NCBI GenBank assembly: GCA_938045585.1
Contig: CALIAU010000001.1
Span: forward strand, 1-64,000
Reading direction: 5' to 3'
Length of the DNA: 64,000 nucleotides
Origin: an uncultured Saprospiraceae bacterium
GTDB lineage: Bacteria; Bacteroidota; Bacteroidia; Chitinophagales; Saprospiraceae
The position numbers and the translations under genes were made by a program. This document shows, piece by piece, positions 26,790 through 35,858 of this stretch. The number at the start of each line of letters is the position of its first letter. The stretch's first letter is position 1. Under the pieces are notes generated by a model. That model saw only the letters and a list, made by a program, of their open reading frames with translations. It was not told where the DNA came from and ran no database searches.

Positions 26790-27950
26790 CTATCGTTTAG
26801 ATTTCTCCAATGCCTTTATCAATGCATGGATATCATTTTCGTCATTGAAGACATTTGTAGATATACGTAAATTGTCACCTCGGACTGAGAGAATAATATT
26901 TTCTTTTTTTAGAGCCGCATCTAGTTTGATCTCGTCAATACGCGCACCAAAAGGGATAGAAAAAAGATGATGCGCTAGGTAGGCATCTTCCTCCAATCGA
27001 ATATCAATAGAGGATAAATATTGCTTCAGTTTTTCGGTCAAGTTTTCACAGTAGGACTGAATGCCTGCTACTGACCAAGTATTGATTTGTTCCAAAGCTG
27101 CTTGCAGGATGGGCAATAAAATGAAGTTACTGGTTTCTCCTACATTGTATCTAGCTGCACCTGGATTATAATCGGGCGTGTATTCTGTCAGTGACCTAAA
27201 GTCTGCAGCATTTGTTCTATTCATCCAAGATTCTTCAAGAGGTGTGCCTTGATTAAAGTCTTCAGTCATATATAGAAAACCCATGGAGTATGGACCCAAT
27301 AGCCATTTATAGGTAGCGCATATCAAAGCACTGATATGACAAGCCTTAACATTGAGAGGGAGCGCACCCACAGACTGTGTACCGTCCACCACTAATTTAG
27401 CATTTAGCTTTTTACACTTTGCTCCTATGGATTTGAGATCATACTTAAGTCCTGTCATCCAATGCACAGTAGGAACCAATACGAGACTTGTATCTTCAGT
27501 TATACTTGCAAGGATTTTTTCATTCCATGCCTGTCCAAAATGTTCCGCCTGTATATCTGGGTCAATCGTTTCAAGTACATTGTTGTTTTCCTTACACCAG
27601 CGTTCTAGTGTGTAATAGCCACTTGGAAATGCTTCTTTAACTATGATTGCTTTTCCATTTGTTTTTGCGGTGATGTTGTTGAGTGCGCTGGAGAAGCCGT
27701 AGGTAACGGAGGGGATAAGAGCAATCTGTTCTGCTTTAGCGTGAATGATTTTAGCAAAATTTTCTTTGACCATCTGTGGTAGATGAAAAAAATCCTGAAT
27801 GCTTATTTGAGATGGATTCCGTTCGCGTTGAATAGCTTGTAATGCTGCTTCTTCAGCAGACTTCATCATTGGTGCCTTGTAAGCACAGTTTAAATAATGG
27901 ATAGTTGGGTCAAGACTAAAGAGATGTTTTTGGCAATTCATTTTTGGCAT
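26790..27950 (-). CDS. PLP-dependent class V aminotransferase family protein
   Basis: This 386-residue fold-type I PLP enzyme has the cofactor-binding Asp in LVVDGTQSVGALPL and the Schiff-base Lys in ICATYKWLLGPYS. The N terminus HYLNCAYKAPM fits class V enzymes of the kynureninase/isopenicillin-epimerase/cysteine-desulfurase group. No catalytic Cys loop of a desulfurase is evident. The reaction is not known. It is followed on the same strand by the structured repeat and preceded (27 bp) by a PNPOx-fold gene, so the two may be co-transcribed. The PNPOx fold may hint at shared vitamin B6 chemistry, but that is weak. Confidence 0.87.
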   Translation of the reverse strand: MPKMNCQKHLFSLDPTIHYLNCAYKAPMMKSAEEAALQAIQRERNPSQISIQDFFHLPQMVKENFAKIIHAKAEQIALIPSVTYGFSSALNNITAKTNGKAIIVKEAFPSGYYTLERWCKENNNVLETIDPDIQAEHFGQAWNEKILASITEDTSLVLVPTVHWMTGLKYDLKSIGAKCKKLNAKLVVDGTQSVGALPLNVKACHISALICATYKWLLGPYSMGFLYMTEDFNQGTPLEESWMNRTNAADFRSLTEYTPDYNPGAARYNVGETSNFILLPILQAALEQINTWSVAGIQSYCENLTEKLKQYLSSIDIRLEEDAYLAHHLFSIPFGARIDEIKLDAALKKENIILSVRGDNLRISTNVFNDENDIHALIKALEKSKR

Positions 27951-27977
27951 TTATTCAAAATACAATAATCTATGTGT

Positions 27978-28433
27978 CTACTTGTCTAAGCCATAGGCTT
28001 TTTTCGCAGAATGTATTTGGTCTTCTTCGGATGTCTCTGGGAAAAACAAATAGCTGGGTGCAAGTATGGCTTTGGTACTCTTCACAGTAATTTGTGTTAG
28101 GCTGTTAAATGGAAATTTTTCACCTGCCATTGCATATAATGGTTTCTGTAACTTATCCCATTGAGGATCGCCATTGAAAATAATTTTTGCAGTGCCTTTG
28201 AATTGAAAACCTTTCTGTACTAGGATGTCTAGAATACTAATACAGACCTGTGGATTTGCTTTGATGTTTTTTACAGTTTGAGGAGAGGCAATATTAGCAA
28301 CCAGGATATCTGAGTCGCCCCAATAGGTAAAAATTTCCTTAGGAGAGACATTGGGTAGGTTTTCTGTAGAGGCGGTCGCAAGCCAGGACAAGACACAACG
28401 ATCTATGTAGGATTTGTGTTCATTTGTAAGCAT
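27978..28433 (-). CDS. Pyridoxamine 5'-phosphate oxidase-fold protein
   Basis: This 151-residue flavin-binding split-barrel protein has VLSWLATASTENLPNVSPKE, ILVANIASPQTVKNIKANP and GFQFKGTAKI, typical of the small general PNPOx-like family. Members bind FMN, F420 or haem and act as oxidases, reductases or sensors. The true PdxH signature was not found. ATG 28433 is preferred over the in-frame TTG at 28439. A TAnnTTTG-like TACTTTTG lies right before it (28437-28444, minus strand), but there is no clear -33 partner. Confidence 0.82.
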   Translation of the reverse strand: MLTNEHKSYIDRCVLSWLATASTENLPNVSPKEIFTYWGDSDILVANIASPQTVKNIKANPQVCISILDILVQKGFQFKGTAKIIFNGDPQWDKLQKPLYAMAGEKFPFNSLTQITVKSTKAILAPSYLFFPETSEEDQIHSAKKAYGLDK

Positions 28434-28520
28434 AATCAAAAGTAAAATAATTGATAGACTTAGATAAGACTTATATTGGTATGCTTTTACAATTTAAAGA
28501 TGTAATTAGCACTCTGAAAC

Positions 28521-29411
28521 ATGGCGAAGAAAATAAAATCAAATCTCCATCCACGCAGTAAGCATCGAGAACAGTATGATTTTGATGTCCTTAGTGCAGT
28601 GCATGCTGAGCTTAAGCGGCATGTGCAGGAGAATGCATATGGAAGTCTAAGTATTAAATTCTTTGACCCTTCAGCGGTAAAGGCTCTGAACACTGCCTTA
28701 ATAAAGCATTATTATGACTTAGAATATTGGGATATTCCTCAGGGCTATCTCTGTCCGGCGGTTCCCGGTAGGGCAGATTATATTCACTATGTTGCTGATT
28801 TGTTTTCAGAAAAGAAGAGAAGAACATCTTTGCGTTGTTTTGATTTAGGAGTGGGTGCAAATTGTGTGTATCCTATTATTGGTACAAAAGAGTATGGGTG
28901 GCATTTTACTGCTTCTGATATTGATGAAACAGCAATTCGTTCTGCAAAGAAAATAGTACAGAAGAATGTCAGACTACAAGATAAGATAGTGCTCAGAATG
29001 CAACGAGATGAACGTTTTCTTCTAAAAGACATCTTAGGGAAAAAAGAGCATTATGATCTGCTTATAGCAAACCCTCCTTTCCATGCAAGCAAGCAAGATG
29101 CAGATAAGGCTGCAAGAAGAAAGTTGAAGAATTTAAAGGGGAAGCCAGCGAAAGAAATTCGGCTTAACTTTGAAGGCCAAAGTAATGAGTTGTGGACAGA
29201 GGGAGGCGAACTGCGTTTTATACGTCAATTGATTGACGAAACGTCTATGTATAGGGAATCATTTCACTGGTGTACGAGTTTAGTTTCCAAAGAAACAACA
29301 CTGAATAAGTGTCTTAGGAAGTTGGAAAAGAAAGAAGTAAGTGAAAAACGAATTATAGAGATGGGAACTGCCAATAAGAAGACGCGTATCTTAGCGTGGC
29401 AATGGAAATAA
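28521..29411 (+). CDS. rlmF: 23S rRNA (adenine(1618)-N(6))-methyltransferase RlmF
   Basis: This 296-residue class I SAM methyltransferase has the SAM loop FDLGVGANCVYPIIG and the amino-methyltransferase motif NPPF (N184-F187) in LLIANPPFHASK. The N-terminal block LHPRSKHREQYDF and the conserved LKRHVQENAYG region match RlmF (YbiN). It methylates A1618 of 23S rRNA. A DEAD-box helicase with a DbpA-like tail starts 8 bp downstream, so the two probably form an operon for large-subunit maturation. Confidence 0.95.
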   Translation: MAKKIKSNLHPRSKHREQYDFDVLSAVHAELKRHVQENAYGSLSIKFFDPSAVKALNTALIKHYYDLEYWDIPQGYLCPAVPGRADYIHYVADLFSEKKRRTSLRCFDLGVGANCVYPIIGTKEYGWHFTASDIDETAIRSAKKIVQKNVRLQDKIVLRMQRDERFLLKDILGKKEHYDLLIANPPFHASKQDADKAARRKLKNLKGKPAKEIRLNFEGQSNELWTEGGELRFIRQLIDETSMYRESFHWCTSLVSKETTLNKCLRKLEKKEVSEKRIIEMGTANKKTRILAWQWK

Positions 29412-29419
29412 AATAGAAA

Positions 29420-30721
29420 ATGAAAGATCAGTCAGAAATATTAAAGAAGTTAGGAATAACTGCATTGAACCCTATGCAGAAAGAGGCCTATGATCTTATT
29501 CGTGACAATGATGAAGTAATGGTATTGTCACCTACTGGAACAGGGAAAACCTTAGCCTATCTGTTACCTGTCATGTCTCTAGTAGATAGACAGCTAAGAG
29601 AAGTGCAGGTCTTGATCTTAGTGCCTTCTCGTGAGCTTGCCATTCAGATTGAACAGGTAGCCAGAGAGATGGGAACTGGTTTGAAGATAAATTCAGTATA
29701 CGGAGGACGGGCGGCAGCTAAGGATAGAGAAGACTTACAACATGCACCCTCTATACTTGTGGGTACGCCAGGTAGAGTAGCGGATCATCTGCGCAGAGGC
29801 ACATTTTCTACAGAGTATATTCAAACCTTAGTACTTGATGAATTTGATAAATCCCTAGAGGTAGGCTTTGAAAAAGAGATGAAGGAAATTATCTATGCCC
29901 TCAATAAACTCAAGAAAAAAGTACTCACTTCAGCTACGCAGAAGATAGAAATTCCCGAGTTTGTAAATATTCAGTGGCCTAAGAAAATTACGTATCTCGG
30001 TGAAGATTCAAATTTGCTTACGGTTAAAACAGTTATTTCTTCTACAGCGGATAAGTTAGATACGCTACTCCAACTTATTGGTGAGATAGGAGAGGGGAAT
30101 GGTATTATCTTTTGTAATTTAAAAGCAAGTATAGAGTTCTTAAGTGATTTCCTTTTATCAAAAAATATTGGTCATGCCTGTTTCTATGGAGGGCTAGAGC
30201 AGCGTGAACGAGAACGGGCACTTATAAGGTTTAGAAACGGTACACATCGCTTGCTTTTAGCAACGGATTTAGCAGCACGAGGTATTGACGTTCCTGAACT
30301 TGATTTTATCATTCACTATCAAATTCCTTTTTCGGAAGAAGAGTTTACACATCGGAATGGGCGTACTGCACGGATGCATAAAAACGGAACTGCCTATATT
30401 CTGAAGTTTGCGGAACATGATTTGCCTGAGTATATGAATGCGGCAGAAGTGGTGGAAGTGCAATCAGACAAAAAACCTTCTAAGAGTAAGTGGGGTACCC
30501 TATTTATTTCGGGAGGTAGAAAAGATAAAATTTCAAAGGGAGATATTGCTGGCTTATTTTTTAAGCAGGGCGGATTACAGAAAGATGAGTTAGGAATTAT
30601 TGAATTAAAAAAAGACTGTGCCTTTGTTGCAGTTCCTATCGATAAGGCCTACGATCTCATAAAGAAGTTAAACAACACGCGACTTAAAAAGAAGAAGGTG
30701 CGGATTAGTTATATTGATTAA
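29420..30721 (+). CDS. DEAD-box RNA helicase with DbpA-like RNA-binding domain
   Basis: This 433-residue helicase has the Q motif near ITALNPMQKEA, motif I SPTGTGKT, motif Ib TPGRV, motif II DEFD (140-143), motif III SAT (171-173), and motif VI HRNGRTAR (311-318). The last about 75 residues (GTLFISGGRKDKISKGDIAG and on) resemble the DbpA C-terminal domain that binds 23S rRNA hairpin 92. It is expected to remodel the large-subunit rRNA. Motif II reads DEFD instead of DEAD, a change in the third position found in some DbpA/CshA-like proteins. It is adjacent to rlmF. Confidence 0.9.
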   Translation: MKDQSEILKKLGITALNPMQKEAYDLIRDNDEVMVLSPTGTGKTLAYLLPVMSLVDRQLREVQVLILVPSRELAIQIEQVAREMGTGLKINSVYGGRAAAKDREDLQHAPSILVGTPGRVADHLRRGTFSTEYIQTLVLDEFDKSLEVGFEKEMKEIIYALNKLKKKVLTSATQKIEIPEFVNIQWPKKITYLGEDSNLLTVKTVISSTADKLDTLLQLIGEIGEGNGIIFCNLKASIEFLSDFLLSKNIGHACFYGGLEQRERERALIRFRNGTHRLLLATDLAARGIDVPELDFIIHYQIPFSEEEFTHRNGRTARMHKNGTAYILKFAEHDLPEYMNAAEVVEVQSDKKPSKSKWGTLFISGGRKDKISKGDIAGLFFKQGGLQKDELGIIELKKDCAFVAVPIDKAYDLIKKLNNTRLKKKKVRISYID

Positions 30722-30743
30722 TATATATACCTAGTTTTTTGAA

Positions 30744-31142
30744 TTAGTCTAATTCTCTACCTAGTGGTCTCTTTCTAATTTCCTTTAGTTCTAATCTCTC
30801 CATTTCTTCAAGTAACATCTCCTCTTCAGCCAACTGTTCTTTTAATTCGCGTTTATAACTTAGTCTATCTATTTCTTTTTCTAATTCTTCTTCTTCCCAG
30901 TTAGTATTAATGCCAAATACACCTAGGTGCTCTGTTCCAAATACTCCAAAATAATGAGAGGCCAAACCTATGCCCCAGCTTAGACCAACAATGATAGCAG
31001 GAATAAAGTCTCCTTCATTGTCTAAATACATGATAGCTGTAATCAAAGCAAGTACACCTACGTAGGCAATTAGATGATAGAAAAATCCTTTTTTCTTCTT
31101 CACCTTTTTCTTAGCCTTTTTATAAATTTCGTCGTTATACAT
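30744..31142 (-). CDS. 2TM domain-containing membrane protein
   Basis: This 132-residue protein has a very basic N-terminal stretch (KKAKKKVKKKKGFFYHL), two hydrophobic helices (AYVGVLALITAIMYL and IPAIIVGLSWGIGLASHYF) and a long acidic/coiled-coil tail (about 80-132). The layout fits the 2TM domain family of Bacteroidota (PF13239), some members of which are attached to LytTR regulators or kinases. Here there is only the membrane domain plus tail. Function unknown. It is the last gene before the converging helicase gene and lies 57 bp from the HIT gene. Confidence 0.8.
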   Translation of the reverse strand: MYNDEIYKKAKKKVKKKKGFFYHLIAYVGVLALITAIMYLDNEGDFIPAIIVGLSWGIGLASHYFGVFGTEHLGVFGINTNWEEEELEKEIDRLSYKRELKEQLAEEEMLLEEMERLELKEIRKRPLGRELD

Positions 31143-31199
31143 AGTTGTGTTGTTTATTAAATTAAGATAGAATCTTTATTGCTGATTAAAAACATCTTT

Positions 31200-31607
31200 C
31201 TACTGAAGGGCATCAAATATATCATAGAATTCATTTTTTAGCTCATCTTTTACTTTTTGATATTCAGTAGCGCTTTTGTCGGTCAAGTCGCTATAGGTCC
31301 ATGAAAATTCTTCTTTAGTATTTCTAGGAAATACATGTAAGTGAAACTCACCGGTATCATTAAAATCACCTCCGTTTTGCATGATAGAGTAGCCTTTAGG
31401 ATTGTATTGCGACTTGAGTAAACGTACATAACACTGTGTGAGTTTCATAATTTTTGCTAAGACCTTGGCTGGGAGTTCGTCAATATCTTTATACGATTCT
31501 GTAGGAATTATGACTACATGTCCTTTTGAAATAGGATCAAATGATAAAACTACTTTTGCTTCGTGATCTTCAAAGATTATATTTTCTTTTGGCGGAATTA
31601 TTTTCAT
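31200..31607 (-). CDS. HIT family nucleotide-binding protein
   Basis: This 135-residue HIT-fold protein has HVVIIPTESYKDIDEL in the early strand and NGGDFNDTGEFHLHVFPR at the active site. H89 and H91 of the triad are present, but the first triad position is Glu (E87), giving E-x-H-x-H. HIT hydrolases cleave nucleotide-phosphoamidates or dinucleotides through the middle His, which remains. The start overlaps the MutS-like gene by four bases (ATGA), so the two are coupled. Confidence 0.85.
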   Translation of the reverse strand: MKIIPPKENIIFEDHEAKVVLSFDPISKGHVVIIPTESYKDIDELPAKVLAKIMKLTQCYVRLLKSQYNPKGYSIMQNGGDFNDTGEFHLHVFPRNTKEEFSWTYSDLTDKSATEYQKVKDELKNEFYDIFDALQ

Positions 31608-33238
31608 GCTTCGTTTTGAATTTTAGTAATTGATATATTTTCTATTCCTGTTTTCTCATTTACTAAGATATTAGCAAGTTCCTTTGCTTCTTGAGTTATA
31701 GAATTTGGGTATCCAGCAATTTCAAGTATTTTGATAGCATTACTCTTTTGTAAGGCTCCTTTTTTTAATCTATAGTCGAAGGCTAAGTTTTGCTCATGTA
31801 TGCTTTCTTGGAAAAAATACAAATCATAGCCCTCTTGCAATAATTTTGTTAATTCAATATCATGCGTAGATACGAGTACAATATGTTTGCTTTTGTTTAG
31901 GTATTGCAAAATTGCTTTGGCAGTGCTAATACGTTCAATTGTATTTGTGCCTTTGAATATCTCATCAATGGTAAATAGGTATTGTTTGGATGTTTCTTCT
32001 GAGGAGTTTATAAGTTCTCCAATAGAATATACCTCTTCCATATAATAGCTACTACTATCATTCAATTTGTCTTTTATTGTCATGGAAGTCATCAGACTAA
32101 GTGGAGGTGCAGCATAGTGTGAGCTGAATGCGGTGTTAAGAACCTGTGCGGAAATTACATTTAAATTGATTGCTTTTATAAATGTTGATTTCCCTGCCAT
32201 GTTAGACCCTGTCAGGAGAAGACTTTTGTTATTTAGATGTAAATCATTAGATACACAATCTTCAATTAATGGATGATATAAATCTTTGCATTCTAACTCT
32301 TTTGTTTCTTCTAGAAAATTGGGAATGGAATAGTAGGAAAGGCCTGCTCTAAGTGAGCAGATAGATATAGCTTGGTCAATTTCTCCAATGGCAGTAAATA
32401 TACTTTCAATATGAGTTCTAGAAGCTCCAATTTTGTCTACCAATTTATTGAATACTACAATCTCGCTTAAACTTAAGATTTTAAAAATTTCTAATATAAA
32501 CCAAAAGAAGGACCCAAATTCACTTTGTTGTAATTCGTCTGTTTTTAAAAACAAGACTTGGGAAGTGATATTGTCAATGCGTTTGATGTCTTTGCGTAAT
32601 TTGCTTTGTCTTGCTTCCTCATTGGGGCTGTACGCTAGTATTGTTTTTAGTGTCTTAGATAATTTTGTTAGACGTGCAAAATAAATTGTGAATTTTCCAA
32701 TTCTACTTTTATTTAAATAGTGTAAGCATAGATGTATGCTAAAAAGAAGGATTAGTGGAATTAGAAATATTGGGTTTATAAAAAGGAATATAAAACAAAT
32801 CGCAATGGATAGTTGCAGTGCTAGAATAATAGAGTTATTGAATTTCTTTTCAGGTAGTGTTGCGAATGTAAGGTAGGGGAAGTAGTAGTCTGTGTCTTTT
32901 GTAAGAGTTTGTAAAGCCATTTGTGTTTTCAGTCTTTCCTCTACATTAGTCTTATAATGTTGAACATACTTTTCTTGATGAGAAAGCTCTGCACGTTCAA
33001 CGGAGTTGTTTATTAATTTGTGATATAGAAACTGCTGACCTACATAGGAGTTGGTTCTATCCACAAATTTGAAATAATCATAAAAGTCTAGGTCAATAAT
33101 TGTTTTATCACTTAGGACAGCTTCATTTCCTGTGTTTTTGTAATGGGCATATTGTTCAATGAGTTCAAAGCTAAAGTGTTCGTCTTTAGTTTTTCCCCAT
33201 CTTGAAATAATATCTTGTTTTCGTTTCTTTTTATTCAT
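31604..33238 (-). CDS. MutS-like ATPase with membrane segments
   Basis: This 544-residue protein starts at ATG 33238; the frame also reaches back to a TTG at 33253. Two strong hydrophobic segments lie around residues 140-180 (LALQLSIAICFIFLFINPIF, then IPLILLFSIHLCL). The C-terminal half is the MutS ATPase: Walker A GSNMAGKST (344-352), Walker B YLFTIDEIFKGTNTIER, and STHDIEL. It lacks the mismatch-recognition and connector domains of true MutS. Membrane-anchored MutS-like proteins of this kind are common in Bacteroidota, with no firm function. It is overlapped by the HIT gene and lies 15 bp from a DinB gene. Confidence 0.85.
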   Translation of the reverse strand: MNKKKRKQDIISRWGKTKDEHFSFELIEQYAHYKNTGNEAVLSDKTIIDLDFYDYFKFVDRTNSYVGQQFLYHKLINNSVERAELSHQEKYVQHYKTNVEERLKTQMALQTLTKDTDYYFPYLTFATLPEKKFNNSIILALQLSIAICFIFLFINPIFLIPLILLFSIHLCLHYLNKSRIGKFTIYFARLTKLSKTLKTILAYSPNEEARQSKLRKDIKRIDNITSQVLFLKTDELQQSEFGSFFWFILEIFKILSLSEIVVFNKLVDKIGASRTHIESIFTAIGEIDQAISICSLRAGLSYYSIPNFLEETKELECKDLYHPLIEDCVSNDLHLNNKSLLLTGSNMAGKSTFIKAINLNVISAQVLNTAFSSHYAAPPLSLMTSMTIKDKLNDSSSYYMEEVYSIGELINSSEETSKQYLFTIDEIFKGTNTIERISTAKAILQYLNKSKHIVLVSTHDIELTKLLQEGYDLYFFQESIHEQNLAFDYRLKKGALQKSNAIKILEIAGYPNSITQEAKELANILVNEKTGIENISITKIQNEA

Positions 33239-33253
33239 GCAAATTTTGCACAA

Positions 33254-33898
33254 TTAGGAATTAGAGTGTAATCTACTTTTTAAAAATTTAATTTGACCAT
33301 TATGATTTGATTCATGTTCGACCACATGAAACCATTTGCAATAATTGTTAGTAGGGCTACCCCAAAATTGTGTATCTACTTTTTCTAACCAGCTATCATC
33401 ATATTTGGCCAATTCCTTAAGACTAAATTCTCTACAGGCTTCTAATTTGTCCAAGTAATAATTCAGCTCTTTTCCTTTGAATGTAGCTCTACCAGCATCA
33501 CCCAGATTGGAGGCAGCTCTATACATTTGATCTGCTTTTTCACCAGGTTCAAAATGTGCATTGTTTTCAAAGGTATTCTCTTGATAAAAACGTTCTGTTG
33601 CTACCAAGTGCATAAGCATTGCCCCAACCGAGTTTGCGTTTTCATCATGCAGGTAGTCAAGGTCTCTAGTGGACATACCATACACTGGACGAAGCATGGT
33701 TGTACGCATCCAGTTCATCATTGAGACGAGGGTTCCAATTTCAGGGGTATATCCTTTTTTAGGCCCTACTATGTTGATGCCATTTATTTCTTGCTTGGTT
33801 TTGTGCATAGCTTGTAAAGGATTGGAAGCACTTGATATTACACTTACTCCCATTGTTAGTGCTGTTGTCTTTTTGATGAAGTTTCTTCTGTTATTCAT
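33254..33898 (-). CDS. DinB-like four-helix protein with Tat-type leader
   Basis: This 214-residue protein begins NNRRNFIKKTTAL and a hydrophobic stretch (TMGVSVISSASNPLQA), which looks like a twin-arginine or lipoprotein-like export signal. The rest is a helical DinB/DUF664-type bundle with putative metal histidines in LMHLVATERFY and WFHVVEHESNHNGQI. The family includes thiol-dependent transferases and hydrolases with Ni or Zn. An exported member is less usual. It may share a transcript with the MutS-like and HIT genes downstream. Confidence 0.8.
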   Translation of the reverse strand: MNNRRNFIKKTTALTMGVSVISSASNPLQAMHKTKQEINGINIVGPKKGYTPEIGTLVSMMNWMRTTMLRPVYGMSTRDLDYLHDENANSVGAMLMHLVATERFYQENTFENNAHFEPGEKADQMYRAASNLGDAGRATFKGKELNYYLDKLEACREFSLKELAKYDDSWLEKVDTQFWGSPTNNYCKWFHVVEHESNHNGQIKFLKSRLHSNS

Positions 33899-33935
33899 TG
33901 TGATACGTTTATTTTAAAGAAATAATATAGTATGC

Positions 33936-34715
33936 TTACTCTTTATAATACGCTATCATCTCAGAATAGTTACTATCCAAATCTTGCTTCATAGCACAAA
34001 TCTGCGCAAAGCTTAAATTTTTCTCTTCCATTAAATACTGAACGACAAGTGCATACTTAAAATAGGATAAATTTTGGATAGTGCCATCACTTAGAATAAA
34101 AACAGGTACACCCGTATATTCTTCTTGCTCTTTCTTGAGGTATAATTGAATTTTCTCTTTCAACTTACCATCATGTTTGAATTCTCTGGAGATGTATTCT
34201 GCATATCCTTCTAACTTCCAATTGATTTTTCTAATCGAATTTAGGTTGTAATACCCGGAGTCGAAATTGAATTGTAAATTATGAGTAAATTCATGTGCTA
34301 GCAAGGCAGTCAAATTATATTTTCTAAACTCATAATTGTTAATTGCCCATGAAAACTCAGCATAATTGTCCTTGAAATTTGCTTGGGATGCATAGATAAT
34401 AGTTTTGTTTGCAAAGGCGTACGCCGTTCCACCTGCAAAGGGATGTAAATTAGGATAGATTTTATCGTCATTTAGACAGAGCTGAATGTCTAAATTTTGG
34501 TCATAAATGTCAGATGTCTTCAGAATGGCAACTGCATCTTTCAGGATCAGATCAATGCCTTCTTCTAAGGCTGAATTATGAAATACAGTGATGTTTTCAA
34601 TTTGTGTTTTGTTTGCATAGGATAAGTTAGGATTGAGTAATAGTACTGTCCAGACCAGAAAACTTATTCCAAGTACAGAAATACAACTTATCAGTAGTTT
34701 CTTTAGTTTTTTCAT
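33936..34715 (-). CDS. Peptidase-MA-like exported metallohydrolase
   Basis: This 259-residue protein has an N-terminal membrane anchor or signal (KLLISCISVLGISFLVWTVL). Its gluzincin-type zinc motif is AHEFTHNLQF (H141, E142, H145), followed by WKLEGYAEYISREF, whose Glu is the likely third ligand. This matches peptidase-MA-like proteins. The catalytic residues are present, but the substrate is unknown. It is probably in the envelope. The gene precedes the DinB gene by 37 bp. Confidence 0.7.
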   Translation of the reverse strand: MKKLKKLLISCISVLGISFLVWTVLLLNPNLSYANKTQIENITVFHNSALEEGIDLILKDAVAILKTSDIYDQNLDIQLCLNDDKIYPNLHPFAGGTAYAFANKTIIYASQANFKDNYAEFSWAINNYEFRKYNLTALLAHEFTHNLQFNFDSGYYNLNSIRKINWKLEGYAEYISREFKHDGKLKEKIQLYLKKEQEEYTGVPVFILSDGTIQNLSYFKYALVVQYLMEEKNLSFAQICAMKQDLDSNYSEMIAYYKE

Positions 34716-34841
34716 TGCGCCAGTCGTTTTGTGCTTTTAAGATGCATATTAATTTGTTGAGATTTCATTTCCTTCGACCTAAAGCCCTTAAATATCTACA
34801 AAAGCGACAAGTGCTCTCTAAAATTTGGCTACGAGTATAAT

Positions 34842-34886
34842 GAACAAACCTTTGAGAAAAGAATTTCTACGCAAACGGGTTTGTTC
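34842..34886. repeat. Perfect 9-bp inverted repeat after the aldo/keto reductase
   Basis: GAACAAACC (34842-34850) and GGTTTGTTC (34878-34886) form a perfect stem around a 27-nt loop. It lies downstream of the aldo/keto reductase stop on the minus strand. No T run follows on that strand; a short T run is present on the plus side (34891-34895). It may be a terminator or a protein-binding site. The rest of the 204-bp gap is featureless. Confidence 0.4.
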
Positions 34887-34919
34887 CCATTTTTCAACTA
34901 TAGAATAGAATTTTAGTAG

Positions 34920-35843
34920 CTACGAAAATAGCTCAATGAGTTTTTTCTGATGTACATTGCTTGGTAAGGACCCAAAGCCAGCCTGCACATTGTCAAGCAT
35001 ATGTTTTGCTTTTGAAGTACCTGGAATAACACAGGTAACTGCAGGGTGTGCGAGTATAAATTTGAGAAAGATTTGGCCCCAGGAATGTGCATCAAATTCA
35101 TTTGCCCAATCTGGCAAAGTCATTCCTTTTGCTGTCCTAAATAAATTGCCTCCCTCATAGGGTCTGTTTATTAGGACAGCAATTCCTTTGTCTCTAGCAA
35201 GAGGTAAAATCCTGTCTGCTGCTCCACGCACCTGAAGATTATAATTGATTTGAATAAAATCTAAAGCATCTTCTGTGCGCATAATGTTTTCCATTTCTGC
35301 ATAGCCTCCACTATGGTAATGTGTAATACCTATATATTTAATCTTTCCTGCAGCTTTCCAATCCTTCAATGTTTTCATGTGGGTTTTCCAATCAAGCAAA
35401 TTATGAATTTGCATTAGATCTATAGGTGCTGCCTGCATCAGTCGCATTGAATCATCCATCTGACGAATCCCTGCTTCTTTTCCTTCTGTCCATACCTTAG
35501 TAGACTCAAATATTGAGTTTTTAATATTTAGTTCGGTTGTCAAATCACCTACCACCTCCTCAGATCTACCATACATAGGGGAGGAGTCGATCACAGAACC
35601 ACCTGCATCTATAAGTGCACGTAAGACCTCTTTCAAGGGTGCACGTTCTGCAGCTGAGTTTCCTACATCAAAGGTCTGCCAAGTTCCTAAGCCCACCACG
35701 GGAATCTCTTCTAGCGTGGATGGGATGCGTCTTTTTTGCATAGTCTTATTCATTGTGAAGGTATTATGTGAGGACAAGAAATATGCTCCTGTTTGTAAGG
35801 CAATTAGTTTTGCAGCCGTTCTCCTATTTATATGATGATTCAT
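34920..35843 (-). CDS. Aldo/keto reductase
   Basis: This 307-residue TIM-barrel reductase has the catalytic tetrad region: Asp in VIDSSPMYGRSEEV, Tyr in the same segment, Lys in ESTKVWTEG, and His in LMQIHNLLDW. PVVGLGTWQTFDVG is the N-terminal cofactor-side motif. It reduces aldehydes or ketones with NADPH. The N terminus (NHHINRRTAAKLIALQTGAY) carries a Tat-like RR, and the first 30 residues may be an export signal, so the protein may be periplasmic. It follows the SSS symporter gene by 15 bp and belongs to the same minus-strand unit. Confidence 0.87.
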   Translation of the reverse strand: MNHHINRRTAAKLIALQTGAYFLSSHNTFTMNKTMQKRRIPSTLEEIPVVGLGTWQTFDVGNSAAERAPLKEVLRALIDAGGSVIDSSPMYGRSEEVVGDLTTELNIKNSIFESTKVWTEGKEAGIRQMDDSMRLMQAAPIDLMQIHNLLDWKTHMKTLKDWKAAGKIKYIGITHYHSGGYAEMENIMRTEDALDFIQINYNLQVRGAADRILPLARDKGIAVLINRPYEGGNLFRTAKGMTLPDWANEFDAHSWGQIFLKFILAHPAVTCVIPGTSKAKHMLDNVQAGFGSLPSNVHQKKLIELFS

Positions 35844-35858
35844 TAGGACTATTTTGTT

